Assembly (NCBI RefSeq): GCF_000213175.1
Contig: NW_009799103.1
Coordinates: forward strand, 993,394-1,057,393
DNA length: 64,000 nt
Direction of reading: 5' to 3'
Source: Neurospora tetrasperma FGSC 2508
Taxonomy: Eukaryota; Ascomycota; Sordariomycetes; Sordariales; Sordariaceae
The notes under the pieces were generated by a model. That model saw only the letters and a list, made by a program, of their open reading frames with translations. It was not told the origin of the DNA and searched no databases. Position numbers and translations under genes: made by a program. How positions within the stretch are numbered: the first letter of the stretch is position 1; every line of letters starts with the position of its first letter. Shown here in pieces: positions 12,223 through 22,720 of this stretch.

Positions 12223-13042
12223 CTACAAAGCGGCCCAGTATTTCTGAAGGTCAATGCCTTGTGCCATGGCTTCCTCAACGCACTTGTTGTAACGCGCTAG
12301 GGCACGATCGTAGTACTCTTTGGTCTTCTCTTCAGAAAGATATGGATTGAGAGCGTCCCTCGCTTCATCGGCGTCCATCCCATCAAACACGTCCATCGAT
12401 TCAGAAGCGTCCATCGTGTCCATCATCTTGTGAGACGGCTCACTCTCACGGTATTGCTCATGGCCTTTATAGAAGTGTCGGACTCCCCAATGATAAAGAT
12501 GTGCCATGAAGTGGCAGGCGTTGAAGATGTTGTGCCCTATGCACTGGAATTTCATGCTAGAACACGTCATATGTTAGCCTCGCTTGATGCCATTAGAAGA
12601 GCTGATTGCGGTCGATCAAAACATACTCCTTGAGAAAATTCTCGTCGATCTTCCATCTAGCACGCGGGGTAAAATGGAATTGGACCTGGTAGTTCCGGTA
12701 TCCAAAGTCGTGACGCTGGCACGCCAGCTTTAATGGGAAGCCGGCTGGATAGTCCAAGACGTGGGTACACCCATCCGACGACCAGTCCCATGTCAGCCGT
12801 CCGAGGCTGAAGTTTGCCTCGCGGTGCTTGATAAACGTCGGGAGATCCCACTGGAATAGCATTCCGGCTGTGTATTTGCACCAGTCTAGTGCATAGCCGG
12901 TGTTTGGGGGGTTACCCTTGACTGGGGGATGCTCAGCAAGTTCCCGCCGGTTGTTGAGTGGAAGGCTGGGTGGAGCGGTGGTGGCCAACATGAGGCTCAT
13001 GAAGGCTGTGACCAGCAGCGACATGAGGAAGAATGATTTCAT
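12223..13042 (-). CDS. Secreted fungal phospholipase A2
   Basis: Small secreted PLA2 of the fungal/prokaryotic (group XIV) type, hydrolysing the sn-2 ester of phospholipids. Exons in coding order are 13042-12627 and 12556-12223. The 70 bp intron has a GTATGT donor and a CTAG acceptor, and the spliced frame closes at 249 aa. Residues 1-22 form a signal peptide. The catalytic His111-Asp112 pair lies in the CQRHDFGYRNY motif, with a preceding DGCT segment, and the second Asp region (KIDENFLKED) is rebuilt by the splice. Cys residues are placed for the two family disulfides. The last 70 or so residues form a Met/Asp-rich then helical extension beyond the usual PLA2 core. Family call is strong; biological role is unknown. 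Confidence 0.88.
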
Positions 13043-14229
13043 GGTGTCTGGTTGGGGATTGCCCTGGCTGTAGGTAATGGATCACTGGGCGGAAGAGGTT
13101 GAGAGATGGAGAGGACTAGGAGAAGCTCTGGAAGTGATGGAATCGGGGGGGATTTATGTTTTTGTTGGACGGCCAGCAGCCGGTCTTGGTTGTCAATCTC
13201 GCAGCCAGCAAATGCATTGCGGACGACCGATGGGGAAGTTTCGTCTCCGACTTGACACAGGCAGCTGCATGCAATTGCCTTGCTATTGTCAGTACCTACC
13301 TAGGCACAAGTACTAACCTCTTGCGCTGTCCTCGATCAGGATTATTTTTCCAACAGGACATGGAAGGAGTCATTTTGGTGGACAAGTGCCAGCTACTGCA
13401 ATCTTGTCCCGGTCGCCGATGCATACCTCTACCAGCTCTTGCCAACTAAAAAGGTAAGCCATCATGCAGCGGGTGCAATTACAAACCATTCCAAGATGGC
13501 TCTTGCCCCAAAATCTTGATATCTGCAACAGCTCCTTGTGGCCACTCACCGATAACGCACCCAAAGTGTTGTTGTGCTGGCATGGAACCAGCCCGGTCAA
13601 AGACATTTTGGGGCTTTCCAGCAAGACAACGAACTTGTCTTTACAATTTGTTCCCTTGGTTGGCGTGTTCAGCGCCTGAGTGTCTGCCAGATTACCTTGC
13701 TGATGTGATCGCCCTAGCTTTATACAAGTCTGCAAGGAAACACGCCGGCCACGCACTTGCCTTGGCTACCTCTAGGCTTGGAGCATATGGCGAGAATCCT
13801 GACCTGTTGCGAAGTTCATGGTCACGAATACCGAGCGAACACGTTCAGGACACGTTCAAGGAAGGCTCACAGGAGGAGAGGGTTCTATCAACGTTCACAA
13901 AAGGCACGCCATGAGAGTGACGACAAAGTCATGCTAATGCCTTGCCTTGGTATTCACAGATTAACTAACTCATACATCAGAATCCGTCTCTCATTTCCCA
14001 GTGCTGCTTCTCTTGTCTTCATCGAGAATCATCAAATCGTGCTAAACCCATACATACCCAGATATATCCAAATTCCATCCATATCCCCATCGTCCCAGTC
14101 ATTTCTTCAAAGTTTATCCATCATGATCCATCCAAGTTGCTTTCCCCGTACTAACGTCTTGCACGGTAGCGCAAAGCTTCATGGTCACCTATTCGTAACC
14201 ACATCACCACCACGCACCCACCCATGCTT
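13043..14229. other. Intergenic: phospholipase A2 promoter side
   Basis: Roughly 1.2 kb upstream of the phospholipase A2 gene and downstream of the next minus-strand gene. Several frames of 60-170 codons are open, including 13757-14263 on plus, but none shows a domain or believable start. I call no gene. Confidence 0.45.
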
Positions 14230-15108
14230 CTACCTGCTCTCCCTCTCGCTTGTGTACCTATAAACCCTCGGCGTCTCCCTCATCTCACTCTCGCTCGCCC
14301 CTACACTCCTCCCCCGACCCTCGTGCCTGGACGCGCTCCTGTGCCTCGATTCATGTCTCGACACCTTCCGATAGTGATGCACGTGCTTGGAACCGGACCT
14401 GTGCCTAGAATGGCGCCTCTGTTCCCTCTTACACGCGCCCGCCACCGCTCCGCATCCACACGAGCACATGCTGACACTGCTCACACTACTATCCGTCTCG
14501 CTCATGCCGCCGCCTCTCATTCCCGCCGCAGCGCCGCTGCTCCCATAGACACGTTCCGTCCTCCTCGTCTGGCGCGAGATATAAGCAGCACCGCCGCCGC
14601 CGCCGCCACCACCAGAGCTGGACGAGGCGGATGATGAGATCACGTCTTCATGGTAGTAATGATCATCACGACGCCTCCTCCTGCCGCAGGCGCCAAGCCA
14701 CCAGAAGAGGAGGGCCAAGAGGATGAGGAAGGCGATGACACCGATGACGATGCCGGCGATGGCGCCACCCGACAGGCCGCCGTCGTGATTGTGCGTCTCG
14801 CCGACTACTGGGATGACGGTGGCGGACGAGGTTGCAGAGGAAACGCCCGAGGCAGGAGGGAAGACGGTGGTGGTAACGGTATCGGTCACGGCAGGTCCTT
14901 GGGTGTAGATTACCGTGGGGTGCTGAGCCGAGATATAGCTGGGCGGCACGGAGCCATAGTATTGACGGTCTTCGAGAACGGCGGCGGCGGTTGGGGCAGC
15001 TGTAGGTGCGGGGGCCACTGGCGATGGCGCTGCGAGCTGCTTGAGGTGGGAGAGGAGTTCGGCGGCGTCTATGTGGGGAACCCCGAGATTCAATGGAAAG
15101 GGGGCCAT
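14230..15108 (-). CDS. Single-pass membrane protein with Gly/Ser/His/Arg-rich cytoplasmic tail
   Basis: A 292 aa protein begins at the ATG at 15108; the frame is open further upstream but the sequence there looks non-coding. Residues 1-105 are Ala/Pro/Ser/Thr-rich. A Gly-flanked hydrophobic helix of about 25 residues (GGAIAGIVIGVIAFLILLAL and on) near 115-140 is followed by an Arg-rich stop-transfer sequence. The tail contains a run of eight Gly, a CSCGCG cluster and a long Arg/His/Ser/Glu-rich region. This layout resembles fungal Mid2/WSC-like sensors and related orphan membrane proteins. No clear signal peptide is visible, so the helix may act as signal anchor. Function is not recognised. 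Confidence 0.72.
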   Translation of the reverse strand: MAPFPLNLGVPHIDAAELLSHLKQLAAPSPVAPAPTAAPTAAAVLEDRQYYGSVPPSYISAQHPTVIYTQGPAVTDTVTTTVFPPASGVSSATSSATVIPVVGETHNHDGGLSGGAIAGIVIGVIAFLILLALLFWWLGACGRRRRRDDHYYHEDVISSSASSSSGGGGGGGGAAYISRQTRRTERVYGSSGAAAGMRGGGMSETDSSVSSVSMCSCGCGAVAGACKREQRRHSRHRSGSKHVHHYRKVSRHESRHRSASRHEGRGRSVGASESEMRETPRVYRYTSERESR

Positions 15109-15865
15109 TGTGTAATGTCTTTCTTTGGCTTTGTTGCCCGTCTTTTGAAATCCTTTGTTTTTGTCCCTTTTCTTCGGCGGAGATTGCGCGGGTACCCGTT
15201 GTTGAAGTTCTGGTTCCGGAAGGGTTCGACAACAAACGTGGTTTGGAGGTGTAGCGATTGGCTGGGGTTGGGTTGCTTTCTTGGCTGCCGGGGATGCACA
15301 CGCCCAGGAGATCTTCAAAGCTCCGCTAACAGCTGCGCTCACAAAGATCGCGGGTTGCAATTTTTGGTGTTTGAAGGAGAGAAGATTTTCAGAGGGAACA
15401 CAAAAACGAAACAAAAAAACAAAAAAAAGACGCCCTGCAGATGCATGAAGAGCCTTTCTATCTCTTTCTCCTCCCACCAAGCCCCGTCGGTACGTCAGGT
15501 AGACGCCCGCCAGCCATGCCAGGGCCCAGGCACGCAAGAAGTTGCTCGTATTTTGGCATTGGTTGCATTCGACCGGCTCTGTCACTCTGGAGGCTGGAGG
15601 CTGGACCTTTCAGCTTCCGGGATCGCGCGCTCAACCCCCCTTCGGCCTTCTTCGTGAAACGGTGGTTGGGGATGACATCATTGAGGGTAGTGGACGGCTA
15701 TCGTCGAATCGGACGGCGTGAAAAGCCCCGGTGCCAAGTTTTGGCGCCCTTTGGATAGCGGGCCGTTACAACAGGGATCGAATCATTTCAGGCGGTTGGT
15801 TGACCCACTATATGAACCTGGCTCCTCCTCCAGCCATCTTCTTTTTTGTTTTTTTCCCCCCCTTC

Positions 15866-15888
15866 ACGACGACGACGACGACGACGAC
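15866..15888. repeat. (ACG)n trinucleotide tract
   Basis: About seven to eight uninterrupted ACG units in non-coding DNA, next to a C/T homopolymer patch. Simple microsatellite. Confidence 0.9.
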
Positions 15889-16641
15889 AGAGCCACATCA
15901 CCATGTGCCGTGCTCCGATTCGGGAGCGAGCGGGAAAGACGCCAATGTGTGCTATATAAAGTACGCGATGAAGATTAGCGCATGGGAATAAGGCTTTTGC
16001 GAAGAAAATGATCTTCCGCATGTGTAGTGTACCTGGAAAATTGTTTTTAGAACATCGATGGTGTTGCCGGTTCATGGGCGTAGACCCTGCCAAGCCGACA
16101 GCGCAAGACAACAACAGGGTGCCCCCCCTTAGGGGTACATAGCAACACGTGGACGGCATGTCTCAAGCATGCTGACTTATCAAGTTCAGCATTTCGCATT
16201 CGATTTGAGAGAGACGGTCGAGACTCGAAGATCATATGTAACTAGGTATGCATGTATCAAGGATTCCCGAAACACACAAGAGTTGTGAGATATCTGATGG
16301 AGTCACACAGCGGGCGGGACGGTTGCTCAAAGTCGACGACGACCCAAGGGACACGACTTACACAACCACACAACAAAACCCATAACAAATGCGCTGTTCG
16401 TCACCAGCAGTGCTGTCGAGAAAGAGGCTCTGGCATAATCAGGTGAAATTGTAAGAGTATCTTTGTGTTGTTTGAATGACAGTGGGGCAATGGTCCTCAA
16501 ACGAATCGAGACCATTCATGAATCGGGTAATCCTCTCTCCTTCCCTCCTCTCCGTCGAACCTTCAAGGCCCAGATGCTGCCTAGCAGTCCCAGCTACAAG
16601 GCGCCTTCCTCTCTAAAATGAGCGTCCATCTTTCGACCCCC

Positions 16642-16705
16642 CTAAAGTCATCATCGTCAGCAATCAGAAACTTGATCAGATTTCTGGGGGCAATGGTGTC
16701 CTTAC
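16642..16705 (-). other. Probable 3' UTR intron directly after a stop codon
   Basis: On the minus strand the TAG stop of the Gly/Pro-repeat gene is followed immediately by GTAAGG. A TGCTGAC branch-like sequence and a CTTTAG acceptor follow at 16642-16643, defining a 64 bp intron of normal Neurospora size. Evidence is splice motifs only. Confidence 0.5.
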
Positions 16706-17509
16706 CTAAGGATAAACAATACTCTGCCCTCCATACGCCACACCATCATTAACGACGTTCTCTACCACGCTTGAAGAGCCGACCGGCATATACGCAACCG
16801 CCGGTTGCTCGACGTACTCGACATCCTGCTGAACCAACTCGGCAGCGCCGGGATTACAGCCGCAATCATCGCATTCGCAATCTTCCGCGACGTTATTGTT
16901 GACGACCATGGGCGGCATAGGCTTCTCCGGGGCAGGGGGTCGGTTATTGATCACAGTAGGCGGGACGTTAGGTTCCATGTTGGGAATGACATTGTTCATA
17001 ATGGTAGGAGGAGCCTGAGGAGGAGGAGACTGGATATCGTTGATCACCATTGGAGGCGGGCTCGGCTTGGCGGCGGGGATCTCGTTGTAAATGATGGGCG
17101 CTGGGTTGGGCTCCGGCGGAGGCGGCACGTTGTTGACGTAGACGGGCGCTTCCTTGATGCACTCAGAGCAGCCGCCCTCGGCCTTGATCATGGTAGGGGG
17201 GTCGACACTGTTCACGCGGCCGAAGCCCATGCCGTAGGGGAACGCGTTGATTCGGTTGAAGCCGAGGCCGTAGCCGTAGGGGTAGGCGGCAAAGTTGTTG
17301 AAGGCGCGGTTGAAACCGAAGCCGTAGGGAGCGGCGTTGAAACCGACGCCGAAGCCACCGCCTACAGCGTTGCGCCCAAAACCACCAAAGCCACCGGCGA
17401 CAGCGTTGCGACCGAAACCGCCAAAACCACCGGCAATTGGGGCGGCTGAGGTGAGGCTGATGAAGAGAGAGACGAGCGAGAGGATGGTATTAGTGAGAGT
17501 AAACGTCAT
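16706..17509 (-). CDS. Secreted Gly-Phe-rich / Pro-Asn repeat protein
   Basis: A 267 aa protein starts at the ATG at 17509. A signal peptide of about 23 residues is followed by two near-identical GGFGGFGRNAV units and further Gly/Phe/Tyr/Asn-rich sequence to about residue 100. The central part repeats a proline pair followed by a hydrophobic-Asn patch (PPTVINN, PPMVVNN, PPTIMNN, PPMVIND). A CECDDCGC cluster lies near residue 210, and the tail is Val/Tyr-rich. Composition fits a structural cell-wall or extracellular matrix protein. I do not recognise a named family. The gene is divergent from the small heat-shock gene across 1.2 kb. Confidence 0.75.
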   Translation of the reverse strand: MTFTLTNTILSLVSLFISLTSAAPIAGGFGGFGRNAVAGGFGGFGRNAVGGGFGVGFNAAPYGFGFNRAFNNFAAYPYGYGLGFNRINAFPYGMGFGRVNSVDPPTMIKAEGGCSECIKEAPVYVNNVPPPPEPNPAPIIYNEIPAAKPSPPPMVINDIQSPPPQAPPTIMNNVIPNMEPNVPPTVINNRPPAPEKPMPPMVVNNNVAEDCECDDCGCNPGAAELVQQDVEYVEQPAVAYMPVGSSSVVENVVNDGVAYGGQSIVYP

Positions 17510-18707
17510 CTTGGCGTTTGTGTTTTCCAGCGACGCGCTGGTAAAGTGAATGTGGGATCCTTTATATGTAGTGATTGGTGACGGTAACGATAGTGTTTCG
17601 ATGCTGAGGTTGCTCGTTGTTTGTTTGTTTGTCTGTCTGTCGAGACGTGATGAGTGCTGTGAGTGTCGGAATGAAAGGACTGTCAGTGAGAGTTGCAAAG
17701 TTGGTTGTAAACTCCTGAAATTGACACAAAAAGAATGGCATTCGAAAGTTGAGAAGAAACCGAGACAAAGTCCAACAGGATGCTGGCCGAAGTATTTACG
17801 TTCAAGTCAGACTCGAAACAATTCGAACAATGGTCAAGATGTCACCCTGACAACCACCATGGCTGGCTTCATGACGTGCGCCCATCATGGAGTTGTAGCA
17901 GTTTTTGTATGGTCGACCCTGTTTACCAGCTTCGTATTCAGTTGCAGGATGCTGAGGCGGCCGCAGATGGTTTACGCTTGAACACCGTCCAGATACTAGA
18001 GATGAACCGATGGGGCATGGTCCCTCGATGTCACTGGGAGTTCAGTCGTATGGTCCAGATCATCGATTTCAAAAGAAACTGCCTAAAAGCCCTTCGCTGC
18101 TAGCGTTATAGTCTGGGGGTGGCATGAAAACGAGTTTCACGAGATCCGAATTGCAGATTCGCTGGAAGTTCCCTGCCGGTGATTTGTTTGAGTGAATCGT
18201 CCAGTCTCTGGACCCTTAAGCATCAGGTACGTAGCCGAGTTAGGGAAGTTCCTGCGACTGCTTGATTCACCAGAGAAAAATCGCCGGCATAGTTTCCTGC
18301 GGACCTGAAATCCGAATTTCCCGACTTTTTACGGTATCGTATCCAGCGCCATACGTAGTAAGGGCGTCATCATTGTCGGTGCAGTGCCCGTGTCCCTATA
18401 CGAGACTCCAGTATCTGATTGCCGACATGACGTTTCTGTGACATCGATATTCGTTGGCAACTACAGCGGAAGTGCGTCACACATCACCTGAGCAACGACA
18501 AAGGTCAAAGCTGAGAGACGGTTTAATAGGGGCAAAGGGCAGCTCCAAGTCCCCGATCGTGTTCTTATGGTCTCGATTCAAACAACACCAACTTGGAGAA
18601 TCACAGCCATCAACAGCCGAATAATCCTCCTACAATTAATCGTTGTTCCGTTCCAGCTGATTATCAGCTTGACTTAAACATCCAGCAAAAGCCCAGCAAA
18701 CGCCAAG
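17510..18707. promoter_or_regulatory. Shared divergent upstream region; STRE-like AGGGG at 18528-18532
   Basis: This 1.2 kb separates the minus-strand Gly/Pro-repeat gene and the plus-strand small heat-shock gene. An AGGGG stress-response-element core lies about 175 bp before the heat-shock ATG. A GGAAGTTCC palindrome near 18161 resembles a heat-shock element but with incorrect spacing. No coding sequence is supported. Confidence 0.35.
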
Positions 18708-19358
18708 ATGGTTTTCACCTTTCCCTCCGACTTCGCCACCAGCGACCCAAACTTCACCACCCTCTTCCGGCTCCTCGATGACTTCGACACCTATAGCCGC
18801 GAAGTCTCGGGCGGTCAAGAGCCGCCTCGTCCTCCTCGCATCCAACACGGCGGCGGCGGCGGCCGTTGGGGTCGTAAAAGTCGGGGTTTCAGCCCGCGCT
18901 TCGACATTCGCGAGACCAAGGATGCCTACGAGCTGTACGGCGAGGTTCCCGGTGCTGACAGGGACGATATCCATATCGAACTGACGGAGCCGAATACCCT
19001 CTTGATTTATGGGCGAATTGAGCGGGAATACGACCCTACTCCTGAGGAAGAAGGTGGCGCGAAGGAGAGTAAGGGAAAGGAGGATAAAGGAAAGGAGAAG
19101 CAGAAGGCCGAGGGCGAAGGCAAGGCTGAGACGGAAGCAGAGAAAAAGGCCGGAGGAAAGAAGGGTGCGAAGCAGAAAGATGACACGTTCGTTCGGTTCT
19201 TCTTGCGGGAACGCCATGTTGGCGAGTTTGGGCGCGAGTTTGCTTTTCCAGGGCCATTGGAGGAGTTGGATATTGATGCGACGCTCGAGAAGGGCATCCT
19301 TAAGGTCGTGGCGCCAAAGCACCAGCCGCAAAAGGGAAGGAAGATTGAGGTCAAGTGA
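18708..19358 (+). CDS. Small heat-shock protein (HSP20/HSP30 family)
   Basis: ATP-independent holdase chaperone of the alpha-crystallin family, 216 aa, single exon. The N-terminus (FTTLFRLLDDFDTYSREV) resembles that of fungal HSP30 proteins. The alpha-crystallin domain starts near residue 60 with FSPRFDIRETKDAYEL. It is interrupted at about residues 108-158 by a highly charged Lys/Glu/Gly insertion, then resumes with FLRERHVGEFGREFAFPG and ends at GILKVVAPK. The insertion in the middle of the domain is typical of this fungal subgroup. N. crassa has a second, better-known HSP30 elsewhere, so I give no symbol. Confidence 0.88.
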   Translation: MVFTFPSDFATSDPNFTTLFRLLDDFDTYSREVSGGQEPPRPPRIQHGGGGGRWGRKSRGFSPRFDIRETKDAYELYGEVPGADRDDIHIELTEPNTLLIYGRIEREYDPTPEEEGGAKESKGKEDKGKEKQKAEGEGKAETEAEKKAGGKKGAKQKDDTFVRFFLRERHVGEFGREFAFPGPLEELDIDATLEKGILKVVAPKHQPQKGRKIEVK

Positions 19359-19492
19359 TGATCGTGGCATATGGATATTAGTTTGCGCCCCCAGGGACAC
19401 TACAGGTACTTAGGGTCCTGGCGCCGAAGCAGCCGTCGGCCAAGAAGAGAAAGATTGAGATCAAGTGATGGAAGCGGGAGATGGATATTAGT
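19309..19492 (+). repeat. Diverged direct duplication of the heat-shock gene 3' end
   Basis: The last codons, stop and following bases of the heat-shock gene (19309-19382) are repeated about 100 bp downstream (19409-19492). Both copies read as a VLAPK/VVAPK-like segment, then a KxxKIE(V/I)K end, TGA TGG/TGATGA and an ATGGATATTAGT tail. The second copy has several substitutions, so it is an old partial tandem duplication, non-coding by itself. Confidence 0.8.
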
Positions 19493-19511
19493 CCTTCGAT
19501 ACAAAAGCAAA

Positions 19512-21248
19512 TCAGCCCTTTTGGTGCCCGTGAAGACTCCGTAATATCAAGTGCATCCCATTATTGGGCTTGATTGTGATTACACCGTCAGGCATGACGT
19601 CTTTTTCGTCCATCCCAAGCTCCCACTCAAATGCCAAAACAAACGCGGCCAGCAAGCATCGAAGCTCAGCCTTGGCGAATCCTTGACCAATGCAGCTTCT
19701 TGGACCATGGAGAAACGTCATCTGGGCATAATTGCTCGTTACTCCGCCGGTGTTGTTAGGCTTTTGTGTTGGCTGTTCGGTCCCGTCCTCTGCAATGTGG
19801 GTTCCCTCTTGGTCGATCCATCTCTCCGGTTTGAACTCTGTTGACGCGCTAGGCCAGTTGTCGGAATATCGATTGATAAGCCAAGGCGAGATCATGATCT
19901 CTGTACCCTTCTTTATCGGATGGCCCAATACAGTTGTGTCGCAGGTGGCGGTGCGGACAGTCATAGGGACAGTAGGATAGAGACGGAGGGTCTCGTTCAT
20001 GACACCATTCAGATACGGGAGATGTTCGAGGATACTGGCAATGTCCTGACCAGGCGCAAACCTGGGAAAGTCGGGTAAGGCGCGTATAAGTTCAGACCGA
20101 AGAGTGGATTGCATTTCGCCGTCCTGGGCGAGTCTATAGACAGCCCAGGTAAAGGCGGAAGAAGTCGTTTCGTGGCTGTGATTGTCAGTGGAAAGCCCAT
20201 GCGCAAAGACTGTTGAACCGGCTCACCCAGCGGCCAGAAAGGTCAGAAGCTGATCGACCAACTCAGCCTCGGAAAAGTTATTGCTTCTGATAAGCAGAGA
20301 CAGGATATCGAACTGGTCGTCTCCAAGCTTTTCAATTTCTGCCTTTCTTTCGCGAACAAGTTCGGCACATATCCTTCTAATATTGGAGGTCGTTCGGTTG
20401 AATCTCCTAGAAATTTCCCATGGGAACAGGTCGACAAACTTTCGAGAGAGTGTCAGGGTCAGGAAGAAGTAGGCGAACTTTGCTGGCCCTGGCTCTAACA
20501 GATCGGCATAATTCTTGACCAGAGGATGGTCGGGCCTTTCGAGTACGCGAAAGTCACGGCCAAAGGCAGCGATGCCAATAATGTCCAGGGTGACTTTGCC
20601 CGCCCAGGCATTGATCTCGACGCTCGTGTCGTTGCCCTTCTCTCTGAGCTCTTCCTTCAAAACATGGTTCATCTCAATTGCCTTGGTCCACATTGTTGGG
20701 TAGAGCTCCTTGATATGACCGAATTTGAATGCCGGCTGGGTATTCTTGCGCAGGAATTTGTGCTGCTCGCCCTCGACAATAACCAGGCCGTCGCCTAGAA
20801 TCGGACGCAGGAAATTTCGTATCGCGTCGTGCTTGACGAAGTCGTACGGATGATGGACGAGTATGTCGGCAAGGGGTGCGGGCTTGGTAATCAGCATGGA
20901 AGTACCGAATCCTCCTTGTAGAATGATGATGCCATCGTTGGGGGTACGCTCGGCTAGTTCGAGGAGTAGCTGGCCAGGCGGGACCTTTCCCCGAAAACGA
21001 GCCAGCACTCGCCAGAGGTCGACGACCTTTGGTGCTGGGAACTTTGAGAGAGGGTGAAAGTAGACGGGGTATAGATACAGCTTCCAGGCGAGAAAGAAGA
21101 CGTAGTTGATTGCCAGGATCGCCAGGACCAGCGATGTGGTAGAGAAGGGGAGAACATGGCGATAACTGGTTTTCTTGACGATAAGCACCTCGACCAGGGC
21201 TAGCAGAGTAATTCGTGCGAAATTGAACGGGTTGCCGGTCGGCGGCAT
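19512..21248 (-). CDS. Cytochrome P450 monooxygenase
   Basis: Membrane-anchored P450, 561 aa. Exons in coding order are 21248-20227 and 20175-19512. The 51 bp intron has a GTGAGC donor and a CACAG acceptor and falls inside the oxygen-binding helix, rebuilding AGHETTS near residues 339-345. A hydrophobic anchor lies near residues 35-55. The K-helix ExxR is at about 402-405. The heme loop FLHGPRSCIGQG carries the Cys ligand near residue 502. The start at 21248 is the first ATG; the frame is open upstream only through GTG. No biosynthetic cluster is visible around it, so the substrate cannot be predicted. The sequence looks like the CYP4-like/long-chain or secondary-metabolism P450s of filamentous fungi. 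Confidence 0.92.
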
Positions 21249-22033
21249 GATCACGGCAAGTACTGGCTCTCGTGTGATCTGAGGGCCAGGAAGCTATCGC
21301 TAGAGCCAAAATCGGAGGGATGTGGTGTCGAGGTTTTGGATGCGAATGAGCTCCCGGACTTGGGCTAGCCGAGGCATCCTTGGCATCTGATGGTCAACGA
21401 AGCATCGACAAACCAGGAAGCTGGTGACCTCATTGGTTCGCTCGCAATAATGGTTGGTCAGATCCCACGGACGCCGGCCGGAGCCGATTGACCAACAAAG
21501 TTGTCGGTTGTCAGAGTATCGTGGCTGACATGCGACGGGCCGCGTCAGACGACTGGAGAGACATTGAGGAACGAGACGGTGGAGGCATTTTCAACGCTGA
21601 GAGACGGGGTGATCCCTCTGATACTGATGATATTTTCGCTGCTGTCAAAGGAGCCGCGGTCAAGAGAGAACGGTGGGAGGCGATCGCAAAGGGCGAGAAG
21701 ACGTTCGTTTCCGTGTTTGAATTGGAAAGGAAAATGCTCATCATGCCCCGCATCGTGCACGAGCCAGGCGTGTCGAAACCCACCAATGGTAGGATTCTTG
21801 GCAAACAGCTCTTTGATGATGAATGCTCGTCGTCGGCAGTGCTTAGCTTCCCATTATTTCTGCTTAAAATCCTCCTACACTACGATATCGCGGATGTAGG
21901 ATGGATTGGAATTGACCAATCGTTGTGGCCACCACGGACGGTCGTTGACCATCCCCATCCCCTCTTCGTCACACCTCCTTCTCCATCTAGGCTATTCAGG
22001 ATATCCCCACCCCTCACCGTCGCCGCCCCCTTC
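21249..22033. other. Intergenic upstream of the P450
   Basis: P450 promoter side. A plus-strand frame (21488-22216) is open through this stretch and runs into the CE1 relic, but the part before 22034 has no recognisable homology and probably is not coding. Confidence 0.4.
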
Positions 22034-22720
22034 GTCCAAATAATCACCGACTTCAGAAACCCGACCAACGTCGGCTTCTACAACCATGTCCTCGACACTC
22101 TCGTCTCTAAGTACGCCACACGGGCCAAAACGTACGGGTACACTGTAATCTACCTGAACGTTCATAAAGCAACAGACCAGTGCCGGGACTTATCATCCAA
22201 GGACTTGAAGGGTTGACGCATGATGGCCGCGGTGATTCACTGGGCACTGTAAGCTAGGCATGGTCTGCTGGGCTATCAAGAAGTACCATGCCGATGCATC
22301 GCGGGTGTTTATGACGGGCACATCCGGATACGTTCGCTGCAAGAAGTGGCCTTTGCGGGTGAACCGTTTGGCTGTTAATGTTATGCTTATCCGGAGAATA
22401 GCTCAGGGGTATATGGCTGGCAAAGTGATGATTGTGCCAAGGGACAGGTTATGCATACGAGCGCGGAGTGCAAGGGCCATTGTCAATGCAGCGTAGCCCG
22501 GGTACTGCGGTGGAGGTTCAAGTTCCAGACACTCCGTGGAACGGTGGACGAGACTGTCCATTATGGCCAAATCCTGAGAGGAGGTGAACCAGGGAACTGA
22601 TGTATTGGGATTGAGCAAGCCGCCAACCAAAACTACAACCAACACGCTTGCTAATGAGTACCTAGACAAAGCAAGTACCGGTTGGGGAGGCAACAGAGTT
22701 GGGGAGGAACAGACAGGAAA
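22034..22720 (+). pseudogene. Acetylxylan/feruloyl esterase (CE1) relic
   Basis: Conceptual translation in shifting frames gives consecutive blocks that match the order of fungal CE1 esterases. They are: an ITDFRNPTNVGFY-like N-terminus (22034-22080); YGYTVIYLN (about 22135); CRDLSSK, then LTHDGRGDSLGTV (22180-22250); WAIKKYHADASRVFMTGTS around the nucleophile elbow (22268-22325); a CAKGQ...AYPGY-like stretch (22430-22505); and LRGTVDETVHYGQIL and VLGLSKPPTKTT (22535-22640). Several indels and stops separate the blocks. The segment normally holding the oxyanion-loop region, between the DTLVS and KYATR residues, is deleted. Active CE1 enzymes remove acetyl or feruloyl groups from xylan; this copy cannot. 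Confidence 0.75.

Larger units (their letters stand above)
15109..16705. other. Intergenic 1.6 kb
   Basis: Upstream region of the single-pass membrane-protein gene plus the 3' region of the Gly/Pro-repeat gene. It includes a GAC trinucleotide tract. I see no supported gene. Part of the right end (16642-16705) is a probable 3' UTR intron, listed separately. Confidence 0.5.

Noticed and set aside
14224-15657. Long plus-strand open frames at 14224-14634 and 14650-15657
   Set aside because: They are antisense to the Gly/Ser/Arg-rich membrane-protein gene, whose codon composition keeps the other strand open.
16805-17449. 214-codon plus-strand frame
   Set aside because: Antisense shadow of the Gly/Pro-repeat gene; Gly/Asn/Pro codons give no stops on the complement.
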